A stretch of DNA of 64,000 bases from Carnegiea gigantea. Taxonomy: Eukaryota; Streptophyta; Magnoliopsida; Caryophyllales; Cactaceae. The notes below the pieces were generated by a model. That model saw only the letters and a list, made by a program, of their open reading frames with translations. It was not told the origin of the DNA and searched no databases. Positions 11,500-23,020 of the stretch are shown here, in pieces (the stretch's first letter is position 1; the number at the start of each line of letters is the position of its first letter). Position numbers and translations under genes: made by a program. Where the stretch lies: assembly GCA_029747015.1 (NCBI GenBank), contig JAKOGI010002170.1, positions 1 through 64,000 on the forward strand, read 5' to 3'.

Positions 11500-12660
11500 A
11501 ATTTGATTGCCCTCCTACTTTGCTTGAATTGAAACCTCTTCCTGATTCTTTTAAGTATACATTTTTAGAATTCGATGAATCTTTGCCTGTAATTATCGCT
11601 TCTAACTTAGATCAGGCCCAGGAGGGAAAATTGATTGCCTTATTTAGAGAGAATAAGGAAGCCACATGTTGGACTTTAGGGGACTATCAAGGGTATTAGT
11701 CCCTCAATTGTGTAGCATAGAGTCCTTTTAGAGGATAATATTCTGCCCTACCATGACCATCAAAGGCGTTTGAACTCGACCTTGCAAAAAGTAGTTAGGA
11801 AAGAAGTGTTAAGTGGTTAGACCATGAGATTATCTATCCCCTTTTTGATAGTGAGTGGGTTAGTCATGTTCAACTTGTTTCTAAGCAGCAAGTATTACCA
11901 TGATTAGGAATGTGAAGAACGAGTTAGTCCCTACTTGAATCCTATCTGGGTGGCGTGCGTTGATTATATGAATTGAATGCTATCACTAGGAAAGACCATT
12001 TTTTTCCCTTTCCTTCCTTGACTAGATGTTAGAGAGGTCGGCTGGACATTTATTTTATTGCTTTTTAGATAGAGGTTCCGGCTATATGCAAATCTCTAAG
12101 CTCTTGAGGATTAAAAGAAGAGTATTTTCACATGTCCTTCTGGTATCTATGCCTTTAGAAGAATGCCTTTTGGGCTCTGTAATACCTCTGCTACCTTTTA
12201 GATGTGTATGATTTCTATTTTTTCTAATTTAGTTGAATGGTGCGTGAAAATTTTCATGGAGGACTTCTCTGTATTTGGGTCTTCCTTTGATGATTGTTTG
12301 TCTAATTTGACCATAGTGTTACCAAGATGTAGGGAGAAAATTTTGACTTTGAATTGAGAGAAATGTCAGTTTATGGTGAAAAATGAGATAGTCTTAGGCG
12401 ATGTTATTTCTAGAGATGGCATTGAAGTTGATAAGTTTAAGACTGACTTAATTGTTAATCTTCTCTCTCCCACTTGTATGAAAGAGGTCAAGCTTTTTCT
12501 TGGACATGCTGACTTCGATCATCATTTTATTAAATAATTTAGTAAAATAGCTAAGTCTTTGACTAATCTTTTAGTGAAGAATATGCCATTTCACTTCTCT
12601 GAGGAGTGGTATGTAGCATTTACTAAGGTGAAACAAGCTTTAACCTCTGCTCCCATTCTT
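11500..12660 (+). pseudogene. Gypsy A reverse transcriptase remnant
   Basis: Recovered blocks in order: RVLLEDNILPYHDHQRRLN and VVRKEVL (about 11720-11810), WRVC-type region degraded, MLERSAGHLFYCFLD and SGYMQIS (12026-12105), then a fingers/palm segment ending in FMEDFSVFGSSFDDCL (about 12250-12300). The usual catalytic motif in this lineage is F-M-D-D; here the first Asp is Glu, which would abolish activity by itself. The Athila-typical HQRRLNP block places the element in that lineage. Many stops are present. Confidence 0.8.
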
Positions 12661-13120
12661 CATCCTTCCATATGGGAATAACCCTTTGAGCTAATGTGTG
12701 ACTCATATGATTATGTTGTTGAGGTTGTTTTAGGACAACGTGTTGCTAAGAAGCTCCATGTTATTTATAATACTTGTCACACTTTAAATAATGCTCAACT
12801 GAACTACACTATCACAGAGAAAGAATTTTTAGTTGTGATATTTGGTTTTGGAAAGTTTATATCCCTTCTTATTGAGTCTTATGTAATTGTCTACACTGAC
12901 CACTCTGCTTTTAAGTATCTTCTTTCTAAAAGGGTGCTAAGCCTAGACTTGTGAGATGGATCTTACTTTTATCAGAATTTGACTATGAGATCAGGGATAA
13001 AAAAGGTTATGAGAACTTAGTTACTGACCACTTATCTTGGATTATCTGTGGTGGAGAGCGTGAGTCCCATATTTCTGAACGCTTTCCTGATGAGCAATTA
13101 TTTGCAGTCCACTCTGAAAT
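12661..13120 (+). pseudogene. Gypsy A RNase H remnant
   Basis: The frame at 12694-12954 reads MCDSYDYVVEVVLGQR (family: CDASDYAVGAVLGQR), KLHVIYNTCHTLNNAQLNY, TEKEFLVVIFGFGKF and VIVYTDHSAFKYLL, the RT-associated RNase H of Ty3/gypsy. It shifts frame near 12945 and continues as [13 protein letters not shown] and a DHLS-like motif near 13030. Catalytic D of CDxS and E of TEKE are still present, but the domain is interrupted. Confidence 0.85.
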
Positions 13121-14330
13121 TTAGTATGCTGATATTGTTCACTACCTAGTGTCTGGTAGGATTCTTGAGGGTTGGACTAACAATGATAGGGATCGATTCT
13201 TCCATCTTATGAAATCCTTTATTTGGGTTAATCCTTACTTGTTTAAGTATTGTTCTGATCAAGTCTTTAAAAGGCGTATTTCTGACCACAAGGTTGGGAG
13301 TGTCTTTTCACTCTATCGTGACCAAGCACGTGGAAGGCATTTCAGTGGGAAAAAGATAGTAGCTAAAGTTAGGTAGGATTAGTAGGAGAGACACGATGAC
13401 ACTTAAACCCGTCATTTAGCGGAGATTTTTCATGTATGAGGTATAGATTTCATGGGACCATTTCCATCTTGTTTTGGGAATGAGTATATTTCATTAGGTC
13501 TGGACTATGTTTTTAAGTGGATAGAGGTCACCCCTTCTAAGACCAATGATGTTAAAGTGATTGTGAAATTCCCTAGGGAGATCATTTTTGCTAGATTTGG
13601 CATGCCTGAGCTATTATTAGTGATCAAGGTACCCACTTTATTAATAGGTCTTTTGATGCTTTGTTGAGGTGGTACTCTATAATTTATGGACTTACCACCC
13701 CATATCATCCCCATACTAGTGCCAGTGAAAGTGTCTTGTAGGTAGATTAAGCATATTCTTAAAAAGACTGTGAGTAGGACCTGAAAGGATTGAGCTAACA
13801 AACTTGTAGATGCTTTATGGGCTTATCGGACAGCTTTCAACACTCCCTTAGGTATATCACCTTATGGGCTTGTCTATGATAAGCCTTGTTATCTTTCCGT
13901 TGAGATTGAGCATAGAGCTTGGTGGGATATCAAGATTCTTAACTATGACTTGACGAAGGCCTGTGAGGAGAGGAGACTGCAACTAAGTGAGTTAGAAGAG
14001 ATTAGAGTTGAGGCATATAAAAGTACTCAATCTTACAAGAAAAGGGCCAAGTTGTTTCATGACAGACACATTCTTAGGAAAGAATTTGCCCAGGTATGAA
14101 AGTGCTCTAATATGATTCTAAGCTCTACCTTTTTCCAGTTAGGTCTCATTGGACGAATCTCTATGTTGTTTCTCAATTTTTTTTTTCCCCTATGGTGCAT
14201 TCGAGATATAGGATCCTGAGAGTGGTGCCAAGTTTAAGGTGAATGACCAGAGATTAGCAGTTTTTGGAGCTACCATGCACAGAAGATGTGGAGTGTCTAA
14301 TATTCTATTAGCCGGTTTTTGATGTGTAAT
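13121..14330 (+). pseudogene. Gypsy A integrase remnant
   Basis: Segments recovered: an HHCC-type N-terminal part (RRISDHKVGSVF ... ARGRHFSGKKIVAKV, 13260-13374), the core beginning GIDFMGPFPSCFGNEYISL (13443 onward), KWIEVTPSKTNDVKV, RFGMPELL, then after a frameshift THFINRSFDALL and TPYHPHTSASE, followed by DALWAYRTAFNTPLGISPY and the C-terminal FPYGAFEI plus FKVNDQRL. The D,D,E catalytic pattern is only partly legible because of frameshifts. No env-like gene follows, although some Athila elements carry one. Confidence 0.82.
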
Positions 14331-15905
14331 GTCCTACCAAGTTAGTTCGAGTGTATCCAGCATCTAACTTGGTTTGATTGAACATTCTTTCCTTTCCTTT
14401 CTTTTTTTCTTTTATCTTCTTTTTGTATATTTAGTGCTTTTTATTTTGCTTCTCTTTCATATATATGCTTGTATATTTGAGTTTTAGGGTCTTCTCTTTT
14501 GGCTGGCAAGTTGTCTTGACTTTGGTAGATGAACGTGTGAGATTTTATACCTTAAAGACTAATTCATCATCTTTAGCCTCACATTTTTCTTTCATGTGTG
14601 TCTCTTCTATGATTACATCTCTAGTAGAAGTTGCTATAATTCTCTTCAAAATCAAATTTGCATGTGCATTACGGTAATATGATAGAGGCATTCTTTGTTT
14701 TGTGAGCCACATAAGCTAAATTGTCACCCTAATTTAAGTATTTTACCCTTGGCCAACTCTTTGAGCTTTTGATCATTTTCATTTGATGTGTAACCTACAT
14801 TTTAGCCTTTGACCTAAACACATTTCCTATACTCAGTCTAATGGATCAACATGCCAGTATTTGTTAGGTAGCTTTTTGGGTGATGATGATTATAGTGGTT
14901 TGGTGTGGTGTGGGGTGTCCTATTCTGATCATTTGGAAATCGAGCTGTGTTATTTTCTTACATGTCATTCATTCATTCTTCTTTCAAAGAAAAAAAAGGG
15001 AAAAAAAAAAGAGGAAAACAGGAAAGAAAAGGTGAAAAAAAGGAAAAAAGTTTCTAAGAAAAAGAAACTTGGAAAAAAAAATAAAAAATATTAAAGGAAA
15101 AAGAAAAAGTATGTATATACTTAATCTTCATCATTTCAACTCATTCCCAATGGCTATATTTGAGAATTGTTTTAGGAGATTATACGGCATAGTTGATGGA
15201 ATGGTTGCATTTAAGAATTGTTTGGTTGCTCACCAGCTAATTGGCTTTTAGCTCCTCATTTTGTAAACCAATTGTCCCTCTCTCAACTCCTTTTAACCCT
15301 TAGCCCCATTACAACCCTTTTAAGTCCTTTTGATTATCGTGGTGCATTTTGCATCTTAGTGGGGGAGAATTGAGAATCTTAGCAAACCTATGATACTTTG
15401 TATGATTGGAAGAGAACCTTGCAATAAGATAAACACATTAGTGGGAGTGTTTCACTTCTCCCTAATGTGAGGTTCTACCAGTCGGGCTTGCACATATTTC
15501 TTAAGTAGCTGAAAGTTGTGTATAGATGTCATCAGTGGGGATTAAAAATTTCTTGATGTGTACATTATGTTTATATGTGATCCAACACTTAAGTTGCTTG
15601 AGTGATGTGGTTGACTAGAATGTGTATATGTTTTCCCTGTGTTTTATACATGAATTTTTTTATTAAAAAAAACCTAAAAGATTTTTGTTTTTTGTTTTCT
15701 TTTTCTTTAAGATTTTATGAGTATATCTTCTGAAAATCCTCATGAGACCTTACTCGTCCACTAAGGTCACCTAGTGGTTTAAAAGGCTCATTGTACATGC
15801 TAAGTGCAGTCATAATTCCTACGAAAGTGAATTAGAAATTTTTTTTCTTTGGATTTTTAGTTTCATTTTACTAGAGGACGAGCAAAGTTTAGGTGTGGGG
15901 GTATT
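14331..15905 (+). other. Gypsy A 3' untranslated region with purine tracts
   Basis: Non-coding. An A/G-rich tract occupies about 14988-15112 and produces meaningless Lys-rich frames. A purine tract ggtgtggggg at 15892-15901 lies just before the 3' LTR and is the probable polypurine tract. Much of this region is matched in inverted orientation at 62764-64000 (element E), for example the 'ttttactagaggacgagcaaagtttaggtg' type block and the 'gatagaggcattc' block. Confidence 0.7.
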
Positions 15906-17331
15906 TGTTCAATCCAAAAATGTTACATTGTGTACCTTTTTATCATTTAATGTTTGCTCAAAATATATTATTAAATTAGAATTTTGATATGCTTTTGTTT
16001 ATTTTGTAGGAATTGTGAAAAACTGAGTAAAAAGGATAAATTGTTGGTCAAAAGAGTGGAAGAAGGGTGATGGATCAAGTGGCGAAAAAAGCAGAAGCAT
16101 GGCCCAGGCATTCCCCCTCTTCTCAGCTCTCGTTTTCTCTCCTCAGGCGGGTTTGTTCTTGATTTTGCGACCCAATAGCCTAAACGTACCCCCTTCCTCC
16201 TCACATGTTAGCGCCTACGCTAGCCTTCCCCTCCTTTTTGTCTCTCGCGAGCCTGTTCTTTTCAACCATGGCCTAACTCCGAGCCAGACACGCATCTGAA
16301 CTCAGTAGGAGCATAGCCCAGTCTTCCTCCCCCCCATGCGTAAAGCCCATGACCAGCCTCTTTCCTAGTTAAACTCGAGAGCCCCCCATTCCTTCCACAA
16401 TCTCCTTCCTCCGTGACCCAGTTAAACCTCAGACCTCTCATCTCTTTTCTTTCCTTCGCTGCAGCTACCGATGCCATGATCCCATCTTTAATCCTTTATC
16501 ACCATAACCATCCATCAACAAGTCAGTCATCAGCATCTTTCATCAATGATTCAGTCATAGATTAATTAAAGCAGAGAAGACCAATTGTTCACACTTGGGC
16601 TATAAATATGAAGTGATTGCTAGAGGGGCATATTAGGCTTTGGTTTTATTTCTTCTATCTTGTTTTTTTCCTTTCGATTTACTATTGTGGGTTTTATAAT
16701 TTCACAAATTTTGTTCCAAGTCATTGAATTCAGGTTGTAATCTGGTGGCTTCATTTGGAATTATACTTGCTACAAGTCTTTGTTTTACTTTTTTAGAGTT
16801 CATTTGCAACCTTGACTTCAATTGGAATTTGGCTTCTGTGGTCATTGAGCTCATTTTGGTTCTTTCTTGTTCATGTTTCTGATCTTGGTAGATATAAACT
16901 AAAATAGGGTATTCACTTAGCCTTTGTTGCTTTTGATCATTTATAAAGTTACTTCTGCTTAATCTGAATTATGTTTGCCGCTTTTAGTTAATCATTTCGA
17001 ATCAATTGAGAACATTCCTGAAAGTGATAGTTGTATTTGTCAAATTTTGAGTGCTTTGAACTCGAACAAATATTACTCTGCTTTTGTTCCCAAGACCTTG
17101 CAAACTAAGCTGGTTTGCTTTGCTTTACTTTGTTTCCTTTTTTTTTCCTCTCAATGTGTCACACTTGTAATTAGGGATACTTTGGTCATTATAGTTATTT
17201 ACTTTCTGATATATATCTGTGTGAGTATGTTGGATTAAGTCTAATTAAGCGACTTCAATTTTTAACCCATCATTGAGGATGACAACCTCAAATACTACGG
17301 CGATAAATCGTATACTTGCAGAAAAATCACA
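15906..17331 (+). repeat. Gypsy A 3' LTR
   Basis: Aligns collinearly with 6857-8396. Starts TGTTCAATCC and ends GAAAAATCACA. It carries TATAAATA at 16601-16608. The copia F gag reading resumes immediately after it. Confidence 0.88.
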
Positions 17332-17337
17332 CGTGAA

Positions 17338-17995
17338 ATTGAAAATTATGATGCCTTATGGAAGTCTTGGGAGCTTATCAATAAGATGTGTAGACACACT
17401 ATCTTTACCACTTTATCTAATGACATTTTTGGCATATATAGCACCTATAAAGAGGCTATAGCTATATGTGAATCTTTCATACATAAATATACTGTTAAAA
17501 TGTTGGATCTTAAAAGTTTGTTATCGGTAGATTTTTGGCATTTTGATATGACATATGATAAGTACATCAAATCTCAAATCAATGATTACCAAAAGCTATT
17601 GGAAGGCTTGAAAAAAGACAAGATTGAACTGCCTAAAGTATTTATTGCTGCTCACTTGATTGAGAAATTACCAAAATCATAGAATGACTACAATCAAAAA
17701 TCGAAGCACAAAAGGAAGAAAATGCCTCTAGGGAACGTCATCTATTATATCGTCATTGAAGGAAGAAACTCTAAAGAAATCCAAGAGTCAAAGGAAAAGA
17801 AGCAAGCAGCCAATGCCATTCTTGATGATTATCAAACCAAAGGAGACATCAAAAAGTGAGATTACTATCATTGTAGAAGGCATAATAGTAACCCAAGGAC
17901 ATGACAATAGGCCCAGGACTAATGATCCAACCTTTAAGAAAAAGGGGGTTTGCTTTGTTTGCGGCAAATCGTGCGATCATGTTTTATAATACAGA
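17338..17995 (+). pseudogene. Copia F gag, 3' fragment
   Basis: Reads YDALWKSWELINKMCRHTI, TTLSNDIFGIY, YKEAIAICESFIHKYTV, then the frame at 17386-17682 with YDKYIKSQINDYQKLLEGL and IAAHLIEKLPKS, matching the copia UBN2-type gag (ILxTLSNxxFDVY ... IEKLPESW). After a frameshift a CCHC-type knuckle is partly kept (CFVCGKSCDHVL, about 17950-17985); the fourth ligand is lost. Role when intact: nucleocapsid and particle assembly. Confidence 0.8.
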
Positions 17996-18084
17996 GACAA
18001 AGACAAGTAAGAAACCGCTAAATCAAGTATAAACTTGGTGGATGCAGATGTTGTTGTTGCGATTGTTTATCAAGTTAACATGGT

Positions 18085-19450
18085 GACTAGTGCCAAGAAT
18101 TTGGTGGAAGTAGACTCTGGGACTATCAGGTATACATATAGCACTAGAAGTGCCTTTACATCCTGTATATACTCTGTAGGGGAATAAGAAAAAATTGTTT
18201 ACGAGCTTGCTCTTTTCGTGGGTAAATAGGCATTTTCATCCCCTCGCACTCTCTACTAGTCCTTCTCATTCCTTGTCATTCCTTCCCACCCTTCAAGAAA
18301 AATTTCATTCCTGACCATTTCCTACCATTTATTTCCATTATTTCTTATTTTTTTTTCAATCTTTACAAAAAAAAAAATCCATTCATTCCCATTCCATAAC
18401 ATTTCATACCATTCTTTTTCATTCCATACCATTCATTTTCCATGTTTCCCATTTCTTCCCTATCCTTCTCACTGATTTCCATTCTATGCCCTTTCTCTCG
18501 CCATAAAAGAATAGGCCCTACTTGGGTGACTCTAGGGTTGCGCTTATCTTAGGCAAAGGCAAAGTTCTCCTCAACCTCACATTTGGAAAGGCCTTGTAAC
18601 TTAGTCATGTTCTCCATGTGTCGGACATATGGATTAATTTAATTTGTGTGCCCATGTTGAAAAAGGTTGTGGTGAAAGTTTCACTTGAGTCAAACAAGAT
18701 TGTCATGACTAAAAATAATGTTTTTGTAGGTAAGCGCTATTATAGGCAGGAACTCTTTATTTTGAATGTAATTGATGTTATTGTTAATGTTATTCTAGCT
18801 TTACTTAGTTGCTTGACTCTACTTGATTGGTGGCATGGTGGATTAGGACATGTTAGTGTTTCTTATATTAAAGAAAATGAAAGGCCTTGGTTTGATCTCT
18901 AATGTGAACTCTAGTAACATGAAAAAATGTAAAATATTTATGAAATCAAAATTAACTAAGAAACCTTGAAAGTCGGTATTAGAGAGATAAAATGAGTTAT
19001 TAAGTTTAATACTTAGTGGTTTGGGATATCTTAAACAAATAATGATTAGAGGAGAAAAAGGTATTATGTAACATTTATTGATGACTATTCCAAGTTTTGT
19101 AAAGTATGTCTCTTAAGAAGTAAAGATGAAGCTGGTGAAATATTTAGAAGATACACAAATGAAGGCGAAAATCAACTAGATAAGAAAACACAAAAGATTA
19201 AAACCTGGCAGAGGTGGAGAGTATGAGACTTCATATGAATTTTACAAACAACACGGTGTAACATGTGAAAAGGCTCCACCTTATATGCTTGAATCCAATG
19301 ATGTGGATCAGATAACGAAATTAGGACTTTAAAAGAAGTTATGAATCCGATGCTTATTAGCTATGGGGCTCCTAATAATTTATAGGGAGAAGATATATTT
19401 TCAGCCTATCATATTCAAAATATTATACCATACAAGAAGATTAGAATACA
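18085..19450 (+). pseudogene. Copia F protease and integrase remnants (interrupted by a MITE)
   Basis: Protease: VEVDSGTIRYTYSTRSAF near 18105-18160 (family: WWVDSGATRH), continuing after the MITE as GDSRVALILGKGKVLLNL and LSHVLHVSDI (18527-18630), then IVMTKNNVFVGK (18700-18735). Pre-integrase: WWHGGLGHVS (18832-18861). The integrase core is largely unreadable beyond short blocks such as TYIDDYSKFCKV-like at about 19072-19110. Stops are frequent throughout. Confidence 0.7.
18203..18518. mobile_element. 316-bp MITE inside copia F
   Basis: The ends form an imperfect inverted repeat: left GAGCTTGCTCTTTTCGTGG, right (reverse complement) GGGCCTATTCTTTTATGG, about 14 of 18 positions matching with one gap. 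The flanks are TAC (18200-18202) and TAC (18519-18521), and removing the element restores the copia protease reading ...GTTTAC-TTGGGTGAC. The interior is a degenerate run of CATTCC-like hexamers. A 3-bp duplication and GGGCC-type ends suggest a PIF/Harbinger (Tourist-like) origin, although TAC is not the usual TWA. Confidence 0.75.
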
Positions 19451-19779
19451 CCTTATGAATTATGGAGGGGATATATGCCTAATGTTAAATACTTGAAAGT
19501 GTGGGAGCAAAAGTCTTATTGCCTATTCTAAAGAAGAGGAAATTTGGTTCCAAATTTGTTAACTATGTGTTTGTTGGAGATGCAATTATAATAGTGCACC
19601 TAATTTATAGATTTTTTGGTATTTAAAAGTGATGTATTAGAGCCTAATACAATTATGGAGTCAAAAAGGTTGAATTTTTTAACATATTTTTCCTTTTAAA
19701 TCAAATGTAGAAAGATCTCTTCCCAATACTAATAAGGAAAGTAAAAAAGATTCTAGTGACAATGAAGTAGAACTAAGGA

Positions 19780-20740
19780 GAAGTAAAATGCAAAAAAAAG
19801 AAACTTCCTTTGGAGATGAATTTCATATCTTTCTAATTGATAATGATTCATTAACATATGAAGAAATTATAACTTTCTCAAGTGCTCCATTATGGAAGAG
19901 ACTATTGATAGTGAGATTAGATCAATATTATAGAGTCATACTTAGAATGGACGGATATATCACCTTGAGCTAAACCTATAAGATATGGATGGATTTTCAA
20001 AAAGAAAATTGAATCATATGGGTCAATAGACAAATACAAGGCGAGATTAGTTGTAAAAGGTTGTGGCCAAAAGAAAAATGTTTATTATTTTGAAAGATTT
20101 GCTATAGTAACAAAAATATCTTCCCATTAGCATTCTAATTGCACTAGCTTCACTTTGTAATTTAGTAACACATCAAATAGATGTAAAACCTACCTTTCTA
20201 AATGATGACTCCATAAAGAAATTTATGTGATCCAACCAAAAGAATATGAGAAAACTAGTTAAGAAAATAAAGTGTGCAAACTTGTTAAATTACTCTAAGG
20301 GTTAAAACAAGCACCCAAGTAATGGCATGAAAAATTCAATCAAGTTTTATTGTCTTATGGGTTTACATGTATTGATGTAGATAAATGTGTGTATACCAAA
20401 GCAGAGGATAGCAATTATATGATTGTATACTTATATGATTATATGCTTATCCTTAGAACAAATTTAGACATTGTTGTGAAAGACAATAGTTTTTTGTCCT
20501 CTAAATTTGATATGAGGAGCATAGGTGAAGCCAATGTGATATTATGTGTGCAAATTACAAGAATTGAAAAAGTCTTAGTGATATCATAAGAACATTATGT
20601 TGAACGAGTCTATAAGAAATTTGGATATTTTGATAGTAAACCTGTGATCACACCTTATGATGCTAACTCTCAATTAAACAAAAATAAAGGTGAAAGTGTA
20701 TCCCAATTAGAATATGCTCAAATTAATTAGGATTTTGTAT
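19780..20740 (+). pseudogene. Copia F reverse transcriptase remnant
   Basis: From about 19850 readings in shifting frames give PLTYEE, a K-W-x-x-K region, YGLKQAP-like at about 20300, then an open stretch (20350-20589) reading MSYGFTCIDVDKCVYTKAE, MIVYLYDYMLIL and FLSSKFDMRSIGEANVIL. The catalytic Y-V-D-D is replaced by Y-D-Y. It continues as HYVERVYKKFGYFD and YDANSQLNKNKGES. This is an RVT_2-type copia polymerase, clearly dead. Confidence 0.8.
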
Positions 20741-21200
20741 GCATTAGTGAGATTATTAACATATTTGAAAGGTGCTACAAATTGTGCATTTCTATAGCGG
20801 GCAATGTATCATGGAAGTCTTGTAAACAACTTATTATTATTAGTTCCATTATGGATCCTAAATTTGCTATACCAAAAGAAGTCGGCGCAGAAGCTGAGCA
20901 TTCGAGAAATTTTTTGGTAGACATTCTATTGTGGAAGAAATAGACAGCTTTAGGGTTGATGCATTGTGATAGCCAGACTGTAACAGCTAAGGCAAAGGGT
21001 AAAACATATAACAGGAAGAATAGGCATATATGCCTAAGACATGATATTGTAAAGTAGTTGCTCGTAAGTGGAACTATATCCCTAGATTACGTCAAGTCAT
21101 ATATGAACTTGGTGGATCCCCTAACAAAGCAATTAGGAAGAAAATTAGTGGAAAGTAGATCACGGGGGATGGGACTCAAGCCCATAAGCAAAGGTTCAGA
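20741..21200 (+). pseudogene. Copia F RNase H remnant
   Basis: Broken readings recover HCDSQTVTAKAKGKTYN (family: HCDSQAAIxRAKNxVYN), RHICLRHDIV, SLDYVKSYMNLVDPLTK and SRGMGLKPI, the copia RNase H core and its C-terminal ADPLTK motif. Frameshifts and stops are present. The last legible codons are near 21190. Confidence 0.75.
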
Positions 21201-21602
21201 GTAACCCACCTATGCGATTGCTAATCCGATCCATCAAATGGGTTTATATGGCCTAAAACAAGTTACTTGTAGACTAAGTATGCACTATTGGTAATTACAT
21301 TATCATGGGTTATGTCTCATCCTATTGTGCGAATAATGCAAGTTCCAATGTATAAGGTTACATAGTGAAACTCTTAATGAACTCCATAGCCCTTGTGGGT
21401 GGTGTGTAACGTTCCAATGCACACTTGATGGATCCAGCTATATGAATGTGGATTAAGGTTGATCATATGAAATTATGGGCTGAATTTCTAGAGGACTCAT
21501 GAATACCCAAGCCAGTGCATGGCATTATAGTACTCATCGTGATGAATAATGAAACTTCAAATATGTGTTTGGGTAGTATTAATGGAGATTTATAATAAAG
21601 AA
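21201..21602 (+). other. Copia F 3' tail, non-coding
   Basis: No frame. It has the look of the stretch between pol and the 3' LTR, but no LTR start can be placed. It ends at a Helitron-type CTAG terminus at 21603. Confidence 0.45.
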
Positions 21603-21956
21603 CTAGTATTTTCATATTTGTGCGATGCACAGAAAATCTCAAAAGATTTTAATCACAGTAAATGCCTATAAAAATTACAATAAAGTTATTTAGCAATCAC
21701 ATCATACATAAAATGTTAAGATTTTTCTAAATTATTAGCAGCTTTTTTAAGCTCAAGTAGTTATTAAGAGATGCAATTTATGAGAGACTATAAAGAAAAA
21801 AGTTTCAATGTATTAAACCATATTATAATTAACTTAACAAATATTTATTTAACAATTATAACACTACAATTTCTTTGTAATAATTTAACAACTATGACAA
21901 TCTAAAAAGTTATTTAATTTTGATAAAAAGTTTAATAACATAATTAACTTGTAATA
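21603..21956 (-). mobile_element. Helitron 3' terminus and adjacent AT-rich DNA
   Basis: On the minus strand the sequence reads a hairpin TGTGC-ATC-GCACA (21619-21631), 12 spacer bases, then CTAG (21603-21606) followed by T. This is the canonical Helitron 3' end: a GC-rich hairpin shortly upstream of CTRR, inserted before T. The element body extends to the right and is AT-rich without genes. Its 5' TC end is not separately visible; it may be the one at 25895, which would give a 4.3-kb element. Confidence 0.6.
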
Positions 21957-22405
21957 TTTAATTTTTTTGATGAAAAATTAATTAGAAAATAATAATGAAG
22001 ATCAAAATATTGATGACATTTTTTATAACATCCATAAATGTATTTTAAATTAAATAGCATAGTTATAGTTATAAAATAATTGGATATATAATTAAATAAC
22101 TAACTGTATTTAAATGACCACAAATGTGAAAAATTACTTATGTCAAAGGGAAAATATCTTAACACCAAATATTGTTAATACCTACTTGGATTGTTGTACT
22201 TGATAAGATAATCTTACCACCATTAATTGTTGATATTGGCTTGGACTCTTATGCACCGAAAATTGAAAGCGATTTAATATCCTTTAGTGGTAATATATTG
22301 GTAGTATTATCTTGTATATAAAAGATCTTAACTGTGACTGTATTATATCTGCTATCTCTAATATTTCGTATTTATATTTATATTTATGTCCAAAGAGATA
22401 GGAAA

Positions 22406-22474
22406 GCAGCCGCAGCAGTAGTAGTAGTAGTAGCAGTAGCAGCAGTAGCAATAGTAGTTTATTGTTTCTTGATA

Positions 22475-22506
<32 letters not shown>

Positions 22507-22560
22507 AATAATAATAATAATAATTGTATCTTGAAATAAATAAGATATATATATATATAT
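22406..22560. repeat. Compound microsatellite (GCA/GTA, GAT, AAT, AT)
   Basis: Consecutive trinucleotide runs (gca/gta from 22406, gat from 22471, aat to 22523) followed by a short AT run (22542-22560). The same position in unit 2 (26375-26550) has expanded AAT and AT runs and lacks the GAT run. Confidence 0.9.
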
Positions 22561-23020
22561 GTATATATGCGACGATGTGTCTTTATGATATTCCATATTG
22601 GTTACAAAATTTTGGATAAAAATTGGAAACCTAGCATGCACAATAGATTAGTCGTAATCCATGCATCTATTTTATTATAGTTAAATGCAATATTTTAGGT
22701 AATACTGGGAGTAATGCTAGTAATATAATATAATGAATTGCCATAATTGAACATAGTCTCTTTTTTAGGGGGCCATAAGTTCTTTGAAAGAAAATTTTCA
22801 AATTGTAGTTAACTTTATATTTTTTTTGGGAAAGAAAATCTTTTGTATGTAATGAATTAACTTATATTTAAAAAAATCATTATTCATTGTAGAAACTTTT
22901 TAGGAGTGACATGTGCCACAAAAATTTAGAGGGGGAAATTGTAAAACAAACATGTACAATTAGCTTTTCCATAATTGGTGTATTATTTCCTTATCGTATA
23001 ATTCACTATTTTTGATATTA

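Larger units (their letters stand above)
6857..17331 (+). mobile_element. Gypsy A: Athila-like Ty3/gypsy LTR retrotransposon, decayed (10.5 kb)
   Basis: Two direct repeats (6857-8396 and 15906-17331) bound an internal region with remnants in gypsy order: gag, protease, reverse transcriptase, RNase H, integrase. The protein readings are closest to the Athila lineage. The primer-binding site lies 9 bp after the first LTR and a purine tract abuts the second. Stops and frameshifts occur in every domain. The LTRs differ in length (1540 and 1426 bp) and by many substitutions, so the insertion is old. It interrupts copia F gag; a possible target duplication is GGGAA (6851-6855) and GTGAA (17333-17337), one mismatch, with the exact LTR edge uncertain by one or two bases. 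Confidence 0.9.
17332..21602 (+). mobile_element. Copia F: decayed Ty1/copia retrotransposon (3' portion)
   Basis: Copia domains follow in the right order (gag, zinc knuckle, protease, integrase, reverse transcriptase, RNase H), all interrupted by stops and frameshifts. The 5' end lies to the left of gypsy A. No 3' LTR can be recognised: the sequence passes through the usual post-RNase H tail and meets a Helitron terminus at 21603. One MITE is inserted at 18203-18518. Confidence 0.85.

Noticed and set aside
14861..15094. Lys-rich frame
   Set aside because: Translation of the A/G-rich tract in the gypsy A 3' region.
22334..22641. Open frames with poly-Val/Ala/Met/Ile on both strands
   Set aside because: Translations of the GTA/GCA, GAT and AAT microsatellites.
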